Assembly (NCBI GenBank): GCA_905204635.1 | Contig: CAJLAN010000051.1 | Span: 1-9,288, forward strand | From: an uncultured Collinsella sp. | GTDB lineage: Bacteria > Actinomycetota > Coriobacteriia > Coriobacteriales > Coriobacteriaceae | Length of the DNA stretch: 9,288 nucleotides | Direction: 5' to 3' | Shown here: in pieces, positions 1 through 8,705 of the stretch | Position numbering within the stretch: position 1 is the stretch's first letter | Layout of the letters: every line of letters starts with the position of its first letter | The notes under the pieces: model-generated | The model's input: only the letters and a program-made list of their open reading frames with translations | What the model was told of the DNA's origin: nothing | Database searches by the model: none | Program-made: the position numbers and the translations under genes

Positions 1-576
1 GAGGGCTTCTACACCCAAGACGAGCCGAGCAACGGCCTGCTTGGCCAGACGCGCCGCGGTGAAGCTGGGTCGGTTGCCGTGTATACGCGCTCCGGTCAGC
101 TGGTCGGCGATGACTCCCGCCATGCCACGACGTATAACCCGCCTTCGCGCTCGCAGGACAGTGTTGCGAGCGGTTATCGTCCTGGTGCCTATGACACGCC
201 GTCGAGCTACGCCGAGAATACCCGCGCCCGTGCCGCCGCTGCACCCGCGCCTGCACCGAGCGATGCCTCGGCCTATGCGAGCAATATCATCAACGCCACG
301 CCGCAGCTGCCGGCCTATGTCCTGCGCCCCGAGAGCTATGACGACGTGGAGACCGTGGTGCGCCGCGTTCGCACCAAGCAGCCTGTCGCACTGATTTTTG
401 TGGGCGTACGCACCGAACTTGCCAAGCGCGTCTTGGACTTCTCTTACGGCTTTGCCTGCGGTCTGGGTGCCACGGTCAAGGAGGTGGGCGACCGCGTGTT
501 CATGGTGCTGCCCGCCGGTTGCGAGGTCAAAGATTCCGATCTCAAGAAGCTTCGTGCCGACGGCTACCTTAAGTAA
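1..576 (+). CDS. sepF: SepF, cell-division protein (5' end outside window)
   Basis: SepF is a membrane-tethering partner of FtsZ that organises the Z-ring at the inner face of the membrane. The frame is open from base 1, giving 191 visible residues, so the true start and the N-terminal amphipathic membrane helix lie upstream. Visible residues 1 to about 100 are a low-complexity linker rich in Ala, Pro, Ser and Tyr. Residues about 105–176 form the SepF core: a strand reading PVALIFVGV, then ELAKRVLDFSYGFACGLGA, then VGDRVFMVLPAG. These match the family pattern of a hydrophobic strand, R-x-x-DF-x-x-G, and a closing F-x-x-x-P strand. A GTG at 79 is an internal valine codon, not a start. The stop is followed 21 nt later by the likely start of yggT in the same frame, so the two are surely one operon, with divIVA downstream. 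Core identity is secure; the missing N-terminus is not. Confidence 0.93.
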   Translation, partial: EGFYTQDEPSNGLLGQTRRGEAGSVAVYTRSGQLVGDDSRHATTYNPPSRSQDSVASGYRPGAYDTPSSYAENTRARAAAAPAPAPSDASAYASNIINATPQLPAYVLRPESYDDVETVVRRVRTKQPVALIFVGVRTELAKRVLDFSYGFACGLGATVKEVGDRVFMVLPAGCEVKDSDLKKLRADGYLK

Positions 577-585
577 AGACAAGAC

Positions 586-591
586 GAGGAG
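586..591 (+). promoter_or_regulatory. Shine-Dalgarno that points to an ATC start for yggT
   Basis: GAGGAG lies 9 nt after the sepF stop and 6 nt before ATC at 598–600. The spacing resembles that of the other genes here (AAGGAG with 7 nt for divIVA, AGGAGG with 8 nt for carB). It is 84 nt from the first in-frame ATG at 676, so it cannot serve that codon. ATT at 592 directly abuts it with no spacer. It therefore favours the non-canonical ATC as initiator. Confidence 0.55.
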
Positions 592-597
592 ATTCCC

Positions 598-879
598 ATC
601 AACATCTACACTATCGTCCAGCTGGTCAACACGCTGTTCAACTTCTATTCCACGCTCATTGTCGTCTACTGCTTTATGACGTGGATTCCCATGAAGCAGG
701 GTGGTTTGCTTCAGGATATTGCCGCGGTGCTTGATAGCGTGTGCGGTCCGTGGCTCAACCTGTTCCGTCGTTTCATCCCGCCGATGGGCGGTATCGATTT
801 TTCGCCGGTCGTTGCGATTATTGCGTTGCAGTTGGTGCAGAGGCTGGTTCTGCAGCTTCTTATAGGTATACTCGTGTAG
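598..879 (+). CDS. yggT: YggT-family membrane protein, probable ATC start
   Basis: Small integral membrane protein of the YggT/YlmG family, often encoded beside sepF and divIVA; the bacterial role is poorly defined. Read from ATC at 598 it is 93 residues, normal for the family. Helix 1 is about residues 4–24 (IYTIVQLVNTLF onward). It is followed by the family signature: W-I-P at about 29–31, then GPWLNLFRRFIPPMGGIDFS near 50–70, and helix 2 (about 70–92, VVAIIALQLVQRLV). The first in-frame ATG is at 676. Starting there gives 67 residues and removes helix 1, although the coding similarity clearly continues upstream. No ATG, GTG or TTG occurs in frame between the sepF stop and 676. Start options are ATC 598 (best Shine-Dalgarno spacing), ATT 592, or read-through of the sepF TAA, which is in frame. 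A sequence error at the start codon is also possible. Family assignment is firm; the start is not. Confidence 0.8.
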   Translation: MNIYTIVQLVNTLFNFYSTLIVVYCFMTWIPMKQGGLLQDIAAVLDSVCGPWLNLFRRFIPPMGGIDFSPVVAIIALQLVQRLVLQLLIGILV

Positions 880-940
880 AACTGACTTAGTAACTTACGT
901 CGGGCGTGTAGCGCCGAGGCGATGAAAAAGGAGACTTGTT

Positions 941-1615
941 ATGGCTATTACCCCTGCAGACATCCAGGCTCAGACTTTCTCTGAGGCCAAGCGTGGCTAC
1001 GATCCTGCTGAGGTCGACGTCTTCTTGGAGACGCTGTCCTCCGAGGTTGACGCTATGCTCGCTAAGATCGTCGACCTTAAGGGTCGCCTGACTGCTACCG
1101 AGCAGCAGCTTGCCGATGCGCAGGCTCAGCTTGCCCAGGCTCAGGATGCCACCGCCCAGGCCGTTCCTGCCGCCCCCGTGGCTGCTCCCGCCCCTGACTT
1201 CTCCGCTCAGGAGCGCCAGATTTCCGCTGCCCTGATCGCTGCCCAGCAGACCGCTGAGACCATCGTCAACGATGCCAACGAGAACGCTGAGCGTATCCGC
1301 AACGAGGCTGACGCCAAGGCCCGCGAGGTTATCCGCCAGGCTCTGACCGAGAAGCAGGCCGAGCTCGAGGAGATCGATCGTCTCAAGGCTTCCCGTGAGG
1401 AGTTCAAGGCAGAGTATCTCAAGCTCATCCAGCACTTCATGGACGATGCCCAGAATTCCTTCCCGGCCGATCTGATGGCCTCCACGCCGGTCGGTTCTGC
1501 CGCTTCTCCTGCAGTGACTGTTCCCGCCGAGCCGCTGCCCGTCGCTGACCCGGTTGTCCCCGTGGCCGATCCCTTCGCCCCGATCGACAACTTTGCTGCC
1601 GACGACCTGGACTAA
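941..1615 (+). CDS. divIVA: DivIVA-family polar/septal scaffold protein
   Basis: DivIVA proteins self-assemble at curved membranes, marking poles and septa; in actinobacteria (Wag31) they direct wall growth. The protein has 224 residues. Residues 1–45 match the lipid-binding N-terminal domain: TPADIQAQTF, then RGYDPAEVDVFLETL, the typical GY-(D)-x-x-EVD-x-FL pattern. A first coiled coil covers about 35–70, continuing into a Gln/Ala stretch (ATEQQLADAQAQLAQAQ). An Ala/Pro linker (about 72–86) precedes a second, long coiled coil (about 87–165, AETIVNDANENAERIR then KAREVIRQALTEKQAELEEI). The last 60 residues are a Pro/Ala/Val-rich acidic tail ending DDLD, probably disordered. The start has a good Shine-Dalgarno (AAGGAG at 928–933, 7 nt spacer). 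The 61-nt gap to yggT shows no obvious terminator, so cotranscription with sepF–yggT is likely. The gene ends at a strong terminator. Length and layout are ordinary. Confidence 0.94.
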   Translation: MAITPADIQAQTFSEAKRGYDPAEVDVFLETLSSEVDAMLAKIVDLKGRLTATEQQLADAQAQLAQAQDATAQAVPAAPVAAPAPDFSAQERQISAALIAAQQTAETIVNDANENAERIRNEADAKAREVIRQALTEKQAELEEIDRLKASREEFKAEYLKLIQHFMDDAQNSFPADLMASTPVGSAASPAVTVPAEPLPVADPVVPVADPFAPIDNFAADDLD

Positions 1616-1641
1616 CATTCGGCCTACAATTTAGTGCCTAG

Positions 1642-1671
1642 AAAGGACCCGCAGCTTGCGGGTCCTTTTTT
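1642..1671 (+). terminator. Intrinsic terminator after divIVA
   Basis: A perfect 12-bp inverted repeat (AAAGGACCCGCA at 1642–1653 with TGCGGGTCCTTT at 1657–1668) around a GCT loop is followed by a run of T to 1671. It lies 26 nt after the divIVA stop and closes the sepF–yggT–divIVA unit. On the opposite strand there is no T-run after the stem, so it is directional. Confidence 0.92.
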
Positions 1672-1696
1672 ATGACTGTGCCGGAGTGCGTAACAT

Positions 1697-1734
1697 AAAA
1701 AACCGAGCCCTGCACATAATGGCGCAGAACTCGG
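1697..1734 (-). terminator. Intrinsic terminator after the nitroreductase gene
   Basis: Read on the − strand, CCGAGTTCTGC pairs with GCAGGGCTCGG (two U·G wobbles), with a further GC/GU extension and a CATTAT loop, followed by six T. The wobbles pair only in the − strand RNA, so it serves the leftward nitroreductase transcript. With the divIVA terminator it forms a convergent pair in the 166-nt gap. Confidence 0.87.
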
Positions 1735-1781
1735 CGAACGGGTGAGCGGTCAAGGGTAGGTTTTAAGGCATGTCCCAAAAC

Positions 1782-2312
1782 CTACTTGAGGAGGAAGTCG
1801 GAGAGGGGAATGGTACGGGCCTCGCGATGCTCGGGATCGGCGATGTGGTCGGCAGGATATCCACAGACGAGCATGTGATAGGGATAGACGCCCTTGGGCA
1901 GATTGAACTGCTCCTGCGCCACCTCAGGCTTAAAATGGCCTACCCAGCACGTTCCCAGGCCCTGCTCGGTGGCCTCCATCATCATCTGATCGCAGACGAT
2001 CGAAGTATCGATGGCACTCGAGTTCATCTGATCATACGGGCGCACCCAGGCATCATCGGTAACGCTGCAAATAAGGAAGATAAGCGGAGCGCCAAAGATA
2101 GACCCATCACGAGCAAACCGAGGCTGACAAGCAGCTGCCTTCTCCAGAAGCTCAGGCGTATCCAACACCATCACACGGGCTGGATGGTTATTACAAGCAG
2201 AAGGAGCAATGCGTCCAGCCTCAACAATGGCATCCACCACAGCCTGCTCCACAGCCCGAGCCTCAAATTCACGACAAGAATACCGACCCCGAGCCAGATC
2301 CAAATAAGACAT
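1782..2312 (-). CDS. Nitroreductase-family flavoprotein
   Basis: A small single-domain member (176 residues) of the FMN-dependent nitroreductase/NAD(P)H oxidoreductase superfamily, cytosolic and usually dimeric. RYSCREF at residues 10–16 is the N-terminal FMN-phosphate motif (R-x-S-x-R-x-F). RIAPSACNNHP at about 34–44 is the second FMN-contact segment. The stretch DTSIVCDQMMMEATEQGLG then TCWVGHF (about 103–128) is the conserved core helix and strand. Substrate cannot be deduced. Seven cysteines in 176 residues is notable; several sit next to flavin-site motifs. The frame stays open another 22 codons upstream, but that extension is an artefact-like hydrophobic stretch. The chosen ATG has GGAGG 5–6 nt ahead and starts exactly where the family begins. 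The gene lies 281 nt downstream of carB with hairpins between them, so it probably has its own promoter. Family is firm; function is open. Confidence 0.9.
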   Translation of the reverse strand: MSYLDLARGRYSCREFEARAVEQAVVDAIVEAGRIAPSACNNHPARVMVLDTPELLEKAAACQPRFARDGSIFGAPLIFLICSVTDDAWVRPYDQMNSSAIDTSIVCDQMMMEATEQGLGTCWVGHFKPEVAQEQFNLPKGVYPYHMLVCGYPADHIADPEHREARTIPLSDFLLK

Positions 2313-2317
2313 ACAAG

Positions 2318-2324
2318 CCCTCCA
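2318..2324 (-). promoter_or_regulatory. Shine-Dalgarno fixing the nitroreductase start
   Basis: On the − strand TGGAGGG lies 5 nt before ATG at 2312–2310. It decides against the longer frame beginning at 2378, which lacks such a site and would add residues with no family similarity. Confidence 0.8.
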
Positions 2325-2343
2325 ACAATTAAAAATCAAACAA

Positions 2344-2371
2344 ACCCAAAGTAACCCAAACAGTACCCAAA
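2344..2371 (-). repeat. Three direct repeats TTTGGGT upstream of the nitroreductase
   Basis: TTTGGGT occurs three times on the − strand (+ strand ACCCAAA at 2344–2350, 2354–2360 and 2365–2371), with start-to-start spacing of 10 and 11 bp, close to one helical turn. The repeats end about 32 nt before the nitroreductase ATG, where a promoter or operator would be expected. Flanking sequence is T/G-rich on the same strand. I found no confident −35/−10 pair, so the role is a guess: operator half-sites or simple low-complexity sequence. Confidence 0.45.
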
Positions 2372-2407
2372 GCAGCAATCAGCCAATCGCTCATCGAATA
2401 CCAAAGT

Positions 2408-2456
2408 AAAACCCCGAGCAATCAAGGGCCATCACAGCAAAGGCCCCACCACGCTC
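2408..2456 (-). terminator. Possible weak terminator in the carB–nitroreductase gap
   Basis: On the − strand an outer stem GAGCG/TGCTC and an inner stem GGGGCC/GGCCCT are separated by a 4×4 internal loop. GGGG and then TTTTACTTT follow. It lies about 140 nt beyond the carB stop and about 100 nt before the nitroreductase start. The interrupted stem and the distance between the last paired base and the T-run make it weaker than the other terminators here. Confidence 0.35.
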
Positions 2457-2539
2457 AACCCCTCAGCCAAAGTTCCCAATGGTGGTACGTAAGGGAGCGG
2501 GCCCGACCACTAATACCTTTTGAACGACTCTGCTTGCAG

Positions 2540-2579
2540 CCGGAGCGAAAGGGGGAAATCTCGGCCCCTCCCGCCCCAG
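2540..2579 (-). terminator. Long hairpin just after carB (terminator-like, no U-run)
   Basis: Starting 14 nt after the carB stop, the − strand RNA can form an uninterrupted 15-bp stem (2565–2579 with 2540–2554) around a 10-nt loop. Four of the pairs are G·U wobbles that would be mismatches in a + strand RNA, so the structure fits the carB transcript. No U-tract follows, so it may be a 3' stability element or part of factor-dependent termination instead of a classic intrinsic terminator. Confidence 0.5.
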
Positions 2580-2593
2580 CCGGACAACTCAAC

Positions 2594-5908
<3,315 letters not shown>

Positions 5909-6006
5909 GTTTAAAACCTCCTAGAGAGGCTGACTCAATGTTTTGGAAAAGTCAGCGAGGGTGCAGCTGGTGCATCAGGTTGCCGTGATGCGAGGGCGCG
6001 CTGGGC
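5909..6006 (-). other. carA–carB intercistronic region with two small hairpins
   Basis: These 98 nt hold no reading frame of note. Two perfect inverted repeats are visible. GCATCA/TGATGC (5972–5977 and 5986–5991) encloses an 8-nt loop. GCTGACT/AGTCAGC (5929–5935 and 5950–5956) encloses 14 nt and ends 6 nt before the carB Shine-Dalgarno (AGGAGG, 5917–5922). Neither has a U-run, so they are not terminators. They could tune carB translation or mark an mRNA processing site. Confidence 0.5.
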
Positions 6007-7512
6007 TTATGCCCGCGCGTCCGAAGCAGAACGGCAAGATGATGTGCCAGATGCAGCCGCAGCGTCGACAGGTCCGCCGTTCGGTAGAACGGCGGAACCA
6101 CTATCGGCGAAATTCCAGCCCTGCAGGCGGTCCTTGGCGGTATCGATGTCCAGATAGTTCTCCTCGCCGTCCATGAGTCGCGTAAAGGCGGTAAAGAGAT
6201 AATGGGCATCGGTGGGGCCGGGCGATGCCTCGGGGTGATACTGGACCGAGAAGCACGGGGCGTCGAGCAGTTGGATGCCCTCGGCGGTGCCGTCGTTGAG
6301 GTTCACGTGCGTCAGGCGAATGCGGCCGAAGCGCTCGTTCATCACGACCGGCGCGATACCGCGGCGTACCCAGACGCGCAGATCGCCATCGGCCGCATGT
6401 TCGGTCTCGCCGCCAGAGAGCTCAGGGATCAGTTTGCCCAAGCTGGGGAACAACAGGCCAAAGCCGTGGTTTTGCGCGGTAATCTCCACACGGCGGCTGA
6501 CCAGATTCATAACCGGCTGGTTGCCGCCACGGTGACCGAATTTGAGCTTTTCCATCTGGGCGCCGCACGCCAAGCTGATCATCTGGTGACCGAGGCAGAT
6601 ACCAAAGATTGGCACCTTGCCGATCAACTGCTGCACCTGCTCGTAGGTCTCCACCACGGCATCGGGGTCGCCGGGGCCATTGGACAAAAAGACGCCATCG
6701 GGATTCATGTCGAGCACCTGACGCGCGGGCGTATCCCACGGCACGACGGTGATGTTGCAGCCGGCACGGACCAGGCCCTCCAGGATGCCGCGCTTGACAC
6801 CGCAGTCGTAGGCGACCACTTTGTGGCGGGCAGGAGCGACAGGGGCAAGCGCAAAGTCATGCGTAGCGGGCAGGTCGCTCGCGGCAAAAGCGTGGGGCTC
6901 AGGGCAGCTCACGGTCTTGACCAGGTTCTCGCCGACCAGCGTAGGCGCGGCGGACAGGCGCTCGGCAAGCTCGTCGACGTCAAAGATCTCCGTCGAGATT
7001 ATGCCCATCTTGGAACCGTTGTCGCGCAGGTGGCGCACGAGAGCGCGGGTGTCGACGCCCTCGATAGCGACGATGCCGTGTGCACGCAGGTACTCCGGCA
7101 CGCTGACGGTCGAGCGCCAGTTAGAAGGCGTGGCGCACATGTCGTGGACGACCATGCCGCGCATGGCGGGAGCGCTCGCGGGGCGAGCGGTATCGCCGGG
7201 GAAGGCCGACTGGACATCGGTCTCGTCAATGCCGTAGTTGCCGATTTGCGGATAGGTCATGGTTACGATTTGGCCGGCATAGCTCGGGTCGGTCATGACC
7301 TCAAAGTAGCCTTCGAGCGACGTGTTAAAGCAGACCTCGCCGGTTGCGGTACCCTCGGCACCGCATGCACGGCCATAAAAAATGGTCCCATCCTCAAGAT
7401 ACAGGATGCAGGGACCGCAGGTGCCCTTGCTGGTTTTAGCCAGCATACGCTGGCACAGCTCGCTGGGCGCGACGGTGCGGGCGGCAGCGCCCGCAATATG
7501 GTTGTTCGCCAT
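6007..7512 (-). CDS. carA: Carbamoyl-phosphate synthetase small (glutaminase) subunit
   Basis: CarA hydrolyses glutamine and channels ammonia to CarB. The call is 501 residues, well above E. coli CarA (382). Residues 1–30 are an extra N-terminal segment. The CarA-specific domain begins near ILYLEDGTIFYGRACGAEG (36–54) and includes FNTSLEGYFEVMTDPSYAGQ (62–81). The class I glutamine amidotransferase domain has LSNGPGDP (276–283), nucleophile Cys306 in GICLGHQ, GGNQPVMNL (329–337), and catalytic His426/Glu428 in YHPEASPGP. Two oddities: about 35 extra residues between AQNHGFG (346–352) and RLTHVNLNDG (399–408), and about 54 residues after the usual end near 447, rich in Ala, Gly and Ser. The ATG at 7512 was chosen because AAGGAG lies 4 nt upstream; a GTG at 7533 would put that site inside the gene. 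The leader carries a PyrR-type hairpin. carB follows after 98 nt. Confidence 0.96.
   Translation of the reverse strand: MANNHIAGAAARTVAPSELCQRMLAKTSKGTCGPCILYLEDGTIFYGRACGAEGTATGEVCFNTSLEGYFEVMTDPSYAGQIVTMTYPQIGNYGIDETDVQSAFPGDTARPASAPAMRGMVVHDMCATPSNWRSTVSVPEYLRAHGIVAIEGVDTRALVRHLRDNGSKMGIISTEIFDVDELAERLSAAPTLVGENLVKTVSCPEPHAFAASDLPATHDFALAPVAPARHKVVAYDCGVKRGILEGLVRAGCNITVVPWDTPARQVLDMNPDGVFLSNGPGDPDAVVETYEQVQQLIGKVPIFGICLGHQMISLACGAQMEKLKFGHRGGNQPVMNLVSRRVEITAQNHGFGLLFPSLGKLIPELSGGETEHAADGDLRVWVRRGIAPVVMNERFGRIRLTHVNLNDGTAEGIQLLDAPCFSVQYHPEASPGPTDAHYLFTAFTRLMDGEENYLDIDTAKDRLQGWNFADSGSAVLPNGGPVDAAAASGTSSCRSASDARA
6071..6099 (-). repeat. Strong hairpin inside the carA C-terminal tail
   Basis: Perfect 8-bp arms CCGCCGTT and AACGGCGG (6074–6081, 6088–6095) around a 6-nt loop extend to 11 bp with a one-base bulge (GGT/ACC). 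It lies about 60 nt before the carA stop, in the part encoding the non-conserved tail (residues about 472–480, AVLPNGGP). No T-run follows on the − strand. It resembles a palindromic element captured by the gene, but chance codon pairing in GC-rich DNA is possible. Confidence 0.5.
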
Positions 7513-7516
7513 AGTT

Positions 7517-7549
7517 CTCCTTCCCGGTCTCACAGGACCGGCTTAAAGG
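7517..7549 (-). promoter_or_regulatory. Candidate PyrR-binding hairpin overlapping the carA Shine-Dalgarno
   Basis: In the − strand leader, CCGGTC (7541–7536) pairs perfectly with GACCGG (7529–7524) around CTGTGA (7535–7530). PyrR binding loops follow the consensus ARUCCNGNGAGGYU with hexaloop CNGNGA. Here UCCUGUGAG matches the consensus exactly across loop and closing pairs. The differing stem bases are paired changes (A–U to G–C, U·G to U–A). Below it, an asymmetric internal loop (TAAG opposite G) and a lower stem CCTT (7549–7546) with AAGG (7522–7519) would cover the Shine-Dalgarno AAGGAG, 4 nt before the ATG. No terminator U-run is present, so PyrR plus UMP would block translation, as known for mycobacterial pyr leaders. 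The match and geometry are seen; the binding is inferred. Confidence 0.65.
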
Positions 7550-7562
7550 TGTGTAGTTAGGC

Positions 7563-7584
7563 CTCGCGGTATTGTAACCGCAAG
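7563..7584 (-). promoter_or_regulatory. Possible carA promoter −10 inside a palindrome
   Basis: On the − strand CTTGCGGT and ACCGCGAG are near-perfect 8-bp arms (one T·G pair) around TACAAT, which resembles a −10 box. Transcription starting just downstream would give a leader of roughly 50 nt containing the whole PyrR-type hairpin. The hexamer at the −35 distance (ACGCCA) is poor, so the promoter is uncertain or activator-dependent. The palindrome could be a repressor operator. Confidence 0.35.
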
Positions 7585-7672
7585 CATGCCTCATGGCGTT
7601 AATTTCATCGAAATGTTTACGAAATGATAATTATGACTTTCTATGCATAATGATTTTTTAATCCCCGTCCCA

Positions 7673-7714
7673 GAAAAATCATCCCGCGTGGGCTTGTGGC
7701 TCACGCGGGATGAT
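7673..7714 (-). terminator. Intrinsic terminator after the unknown membrane-protein gene
   Basis: A perfect 13-bp stem (ATCATCCCGCGTG with CACGCGGGATGAT on the − strand) and an 11-nt loop are followed directly by T's. It begins 6 nt after the stop of the 7721–8686 gene and separates the ABC-exporter transcript from the carA promoter region. Confidence 0.93.
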
Positions 7715-7720
7715 GGCCTC

Positions 7721-8686
7721 TTACTTTTTCTTGTCCTGTTCCAGCAGATCGGACGGTGAGCGATCGGGCTTGCCACCGCGGAAAATCTCGCGGCCATGCA
7801 GACGATGCTCCAGGTCACGTTCGGCCTTTTCCTCGTCAATCTTGGTCTGGCTAACCACCGGGTCCTCAATCAACGACGACACCGAGTTCACCTGCTTCTG
7901 AATGCGCTCGGCGATGGTGTCATCCATACTCACGATGCGCATCTTCCAGTCGATATTCGTGGCGTTGGATGAGCTCTTGGTCCACACGAACGTCAGGATG
8001 GCGCTCTGGTGGCCGTGGGCGGGAAACATGCCAAAGAAGGAATCGTGCTGAATGTTGCTATCCTCGTCGATATAGGCGTGAACGTTATACACCACGTGGT
8101 CGATCTTATCGTTGAGCAGCGCGTTGGTCGCAAGCGCCGCGGCCTGGATCTGACCATTGGACAGCAGCTCGAGCTCGTTGGCAGACGATGTGTCCAACAC
8201 CGTCACCTCGACCGTGCCCGTACGCTCATCGGCTTCATCGACGGTAAAGTCGAGTGGGAACTGCGTAAAGCCGTTGCCCCACTCAAGGCCGCCCTTCAGC
8301 GCCGTCGAAACGGTATCGACCGAAACGCTCTCGGACAGGTTGGCGGTGTTCAGACGACGCATCACGCCGTAGCCAATCTGCATGCCCACGATCAGCACCA
8401 AAATACCAATGACCACGGCCATCGCGGTCTTCGTAATGGTATGGCTCACCTGCGAACCCGAAGGATCGTCCTCGGACAGCGGGTCGATATGTTTTGCCTG
8501 GCTCGCGCGGTCCTCGCTGCGCAGCTGCGCTAGCGCAGCTTTGTCACCGCGCTTGGCCGCAGCCTCCTTCTCACGCATGCGCTCGGTTCGCTTTTTGGCA
8601 AGCGTGGGATCCAAGACACCGGATGCATCGATTTCGGAGAATAACTCCGTCACTTCTTCCGGAGTCAAAGGGTTCTTGTCAGCCAT
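7721..8686 (-). CDS. Unknown single-pass membrane protein
   Basis: I do not recognise the family. The 321-residue protein has a charged N-terminal part: LTPEEVTELFSEID at 7–20, then a basic/acidic helix-like stretch at about 29–62 (KKRTERMREKEAAAKRGDKA). One clear transmembrane helix follows at about 88–109 (VVIGILVLIVGMQIG). Residues about 112–285 look like a folded α/β domain with alternating strands (GTVEVTVLDTSSANELELLS; IDHVVYNVHAYIDED; SAILTFVWTKSS; IDWKMRIVSMD). The last 40 residues are highly charged and end DKKK. There is no signal peptide, lipobox or Cys. Basic residues flank both sides of the helix, so topology is ambiguous. AGGAA lies 4 nt before the ATG. The ABC-exporter gene ends 19 nt upstream, so the two are likely cotranscribed and possibly linked in function. 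The gene ends at a strong terminator. No function is assigned. Confidence 0.85.
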   Translation of the reverse strand: MADKNPLTPEEVTELFSEIDASGVLDPTLAKKRTERMREKEAAAKRGDKAALAQLRSEDRASQAKHIDPLSEDDPSGSQVSHTITKTAMAVVIGILVLIVGMQIGYGVMRRLNTANLSESVSVDTVSTALKGGLEWGNGFTQFPLDFTVDEADERTGTVEVTVLDTSSANELELLSNGQIQAAALATNALLNDKIDHVVYNVHAYIDEDSNIQHDSFFGMFPAHGHQSAILTFVWTKSSSNATNIDWKMRIVSMDDTIAERIQKQVNSVSSLIEDPVVSQTKIDEEKAERDLEHRLHGREIFRGGKPDRSPSDLLEQDKKK

Positions 8687-8705
8687 AAACTTCCTGTCAT
8701 ATCAA

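Noticed and set aside
887..1618. 243-codon − strand frame opposite divIVA
   Set aside because: divIVA is unmistakable on the other strand; this frame is Gly/Ser/Leu-rich shadow sequence.
2313..2378. 22-codon N-terminal extension of the nitroreductase
   Set aside because: It is in frame but lacks a Shine-Dalgarno and family similarity, and it spans the repeat region. The ATG at 2312 has GGAGG at proper spacing.
2481..2524. GGTGGTAC followed by a GTGGT/ACCAC hairpin and TTTT on the + strand, faintly like a T-box end
   Set aside because: The T-box core continues CCGCG, which is absent. No + strand gene lies downstream, and the remaining T-box stem landmarks are not visible.
5924..5934. GAGAGGCTGA on the + strand near the carB start, resembling part of a PyrR-binding site
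   Set aside because: It is on the strand opposite to carAB transcription, there is no gene downstream on the + strand, and the upstream UCC part of the motif is missing.
7513..7533. GTG at 7533 as an upstream start for carA
   Set aside because: It would place AAGGAG inside the gene; the ATG at 7512 is correctly positioned after it.
6202..7560. 452-codon open frame on the + strand opposite carA
   Set aside because: It is a shadow of carA with the same biased composition and no plausible Shine-Dalgarno or domain.
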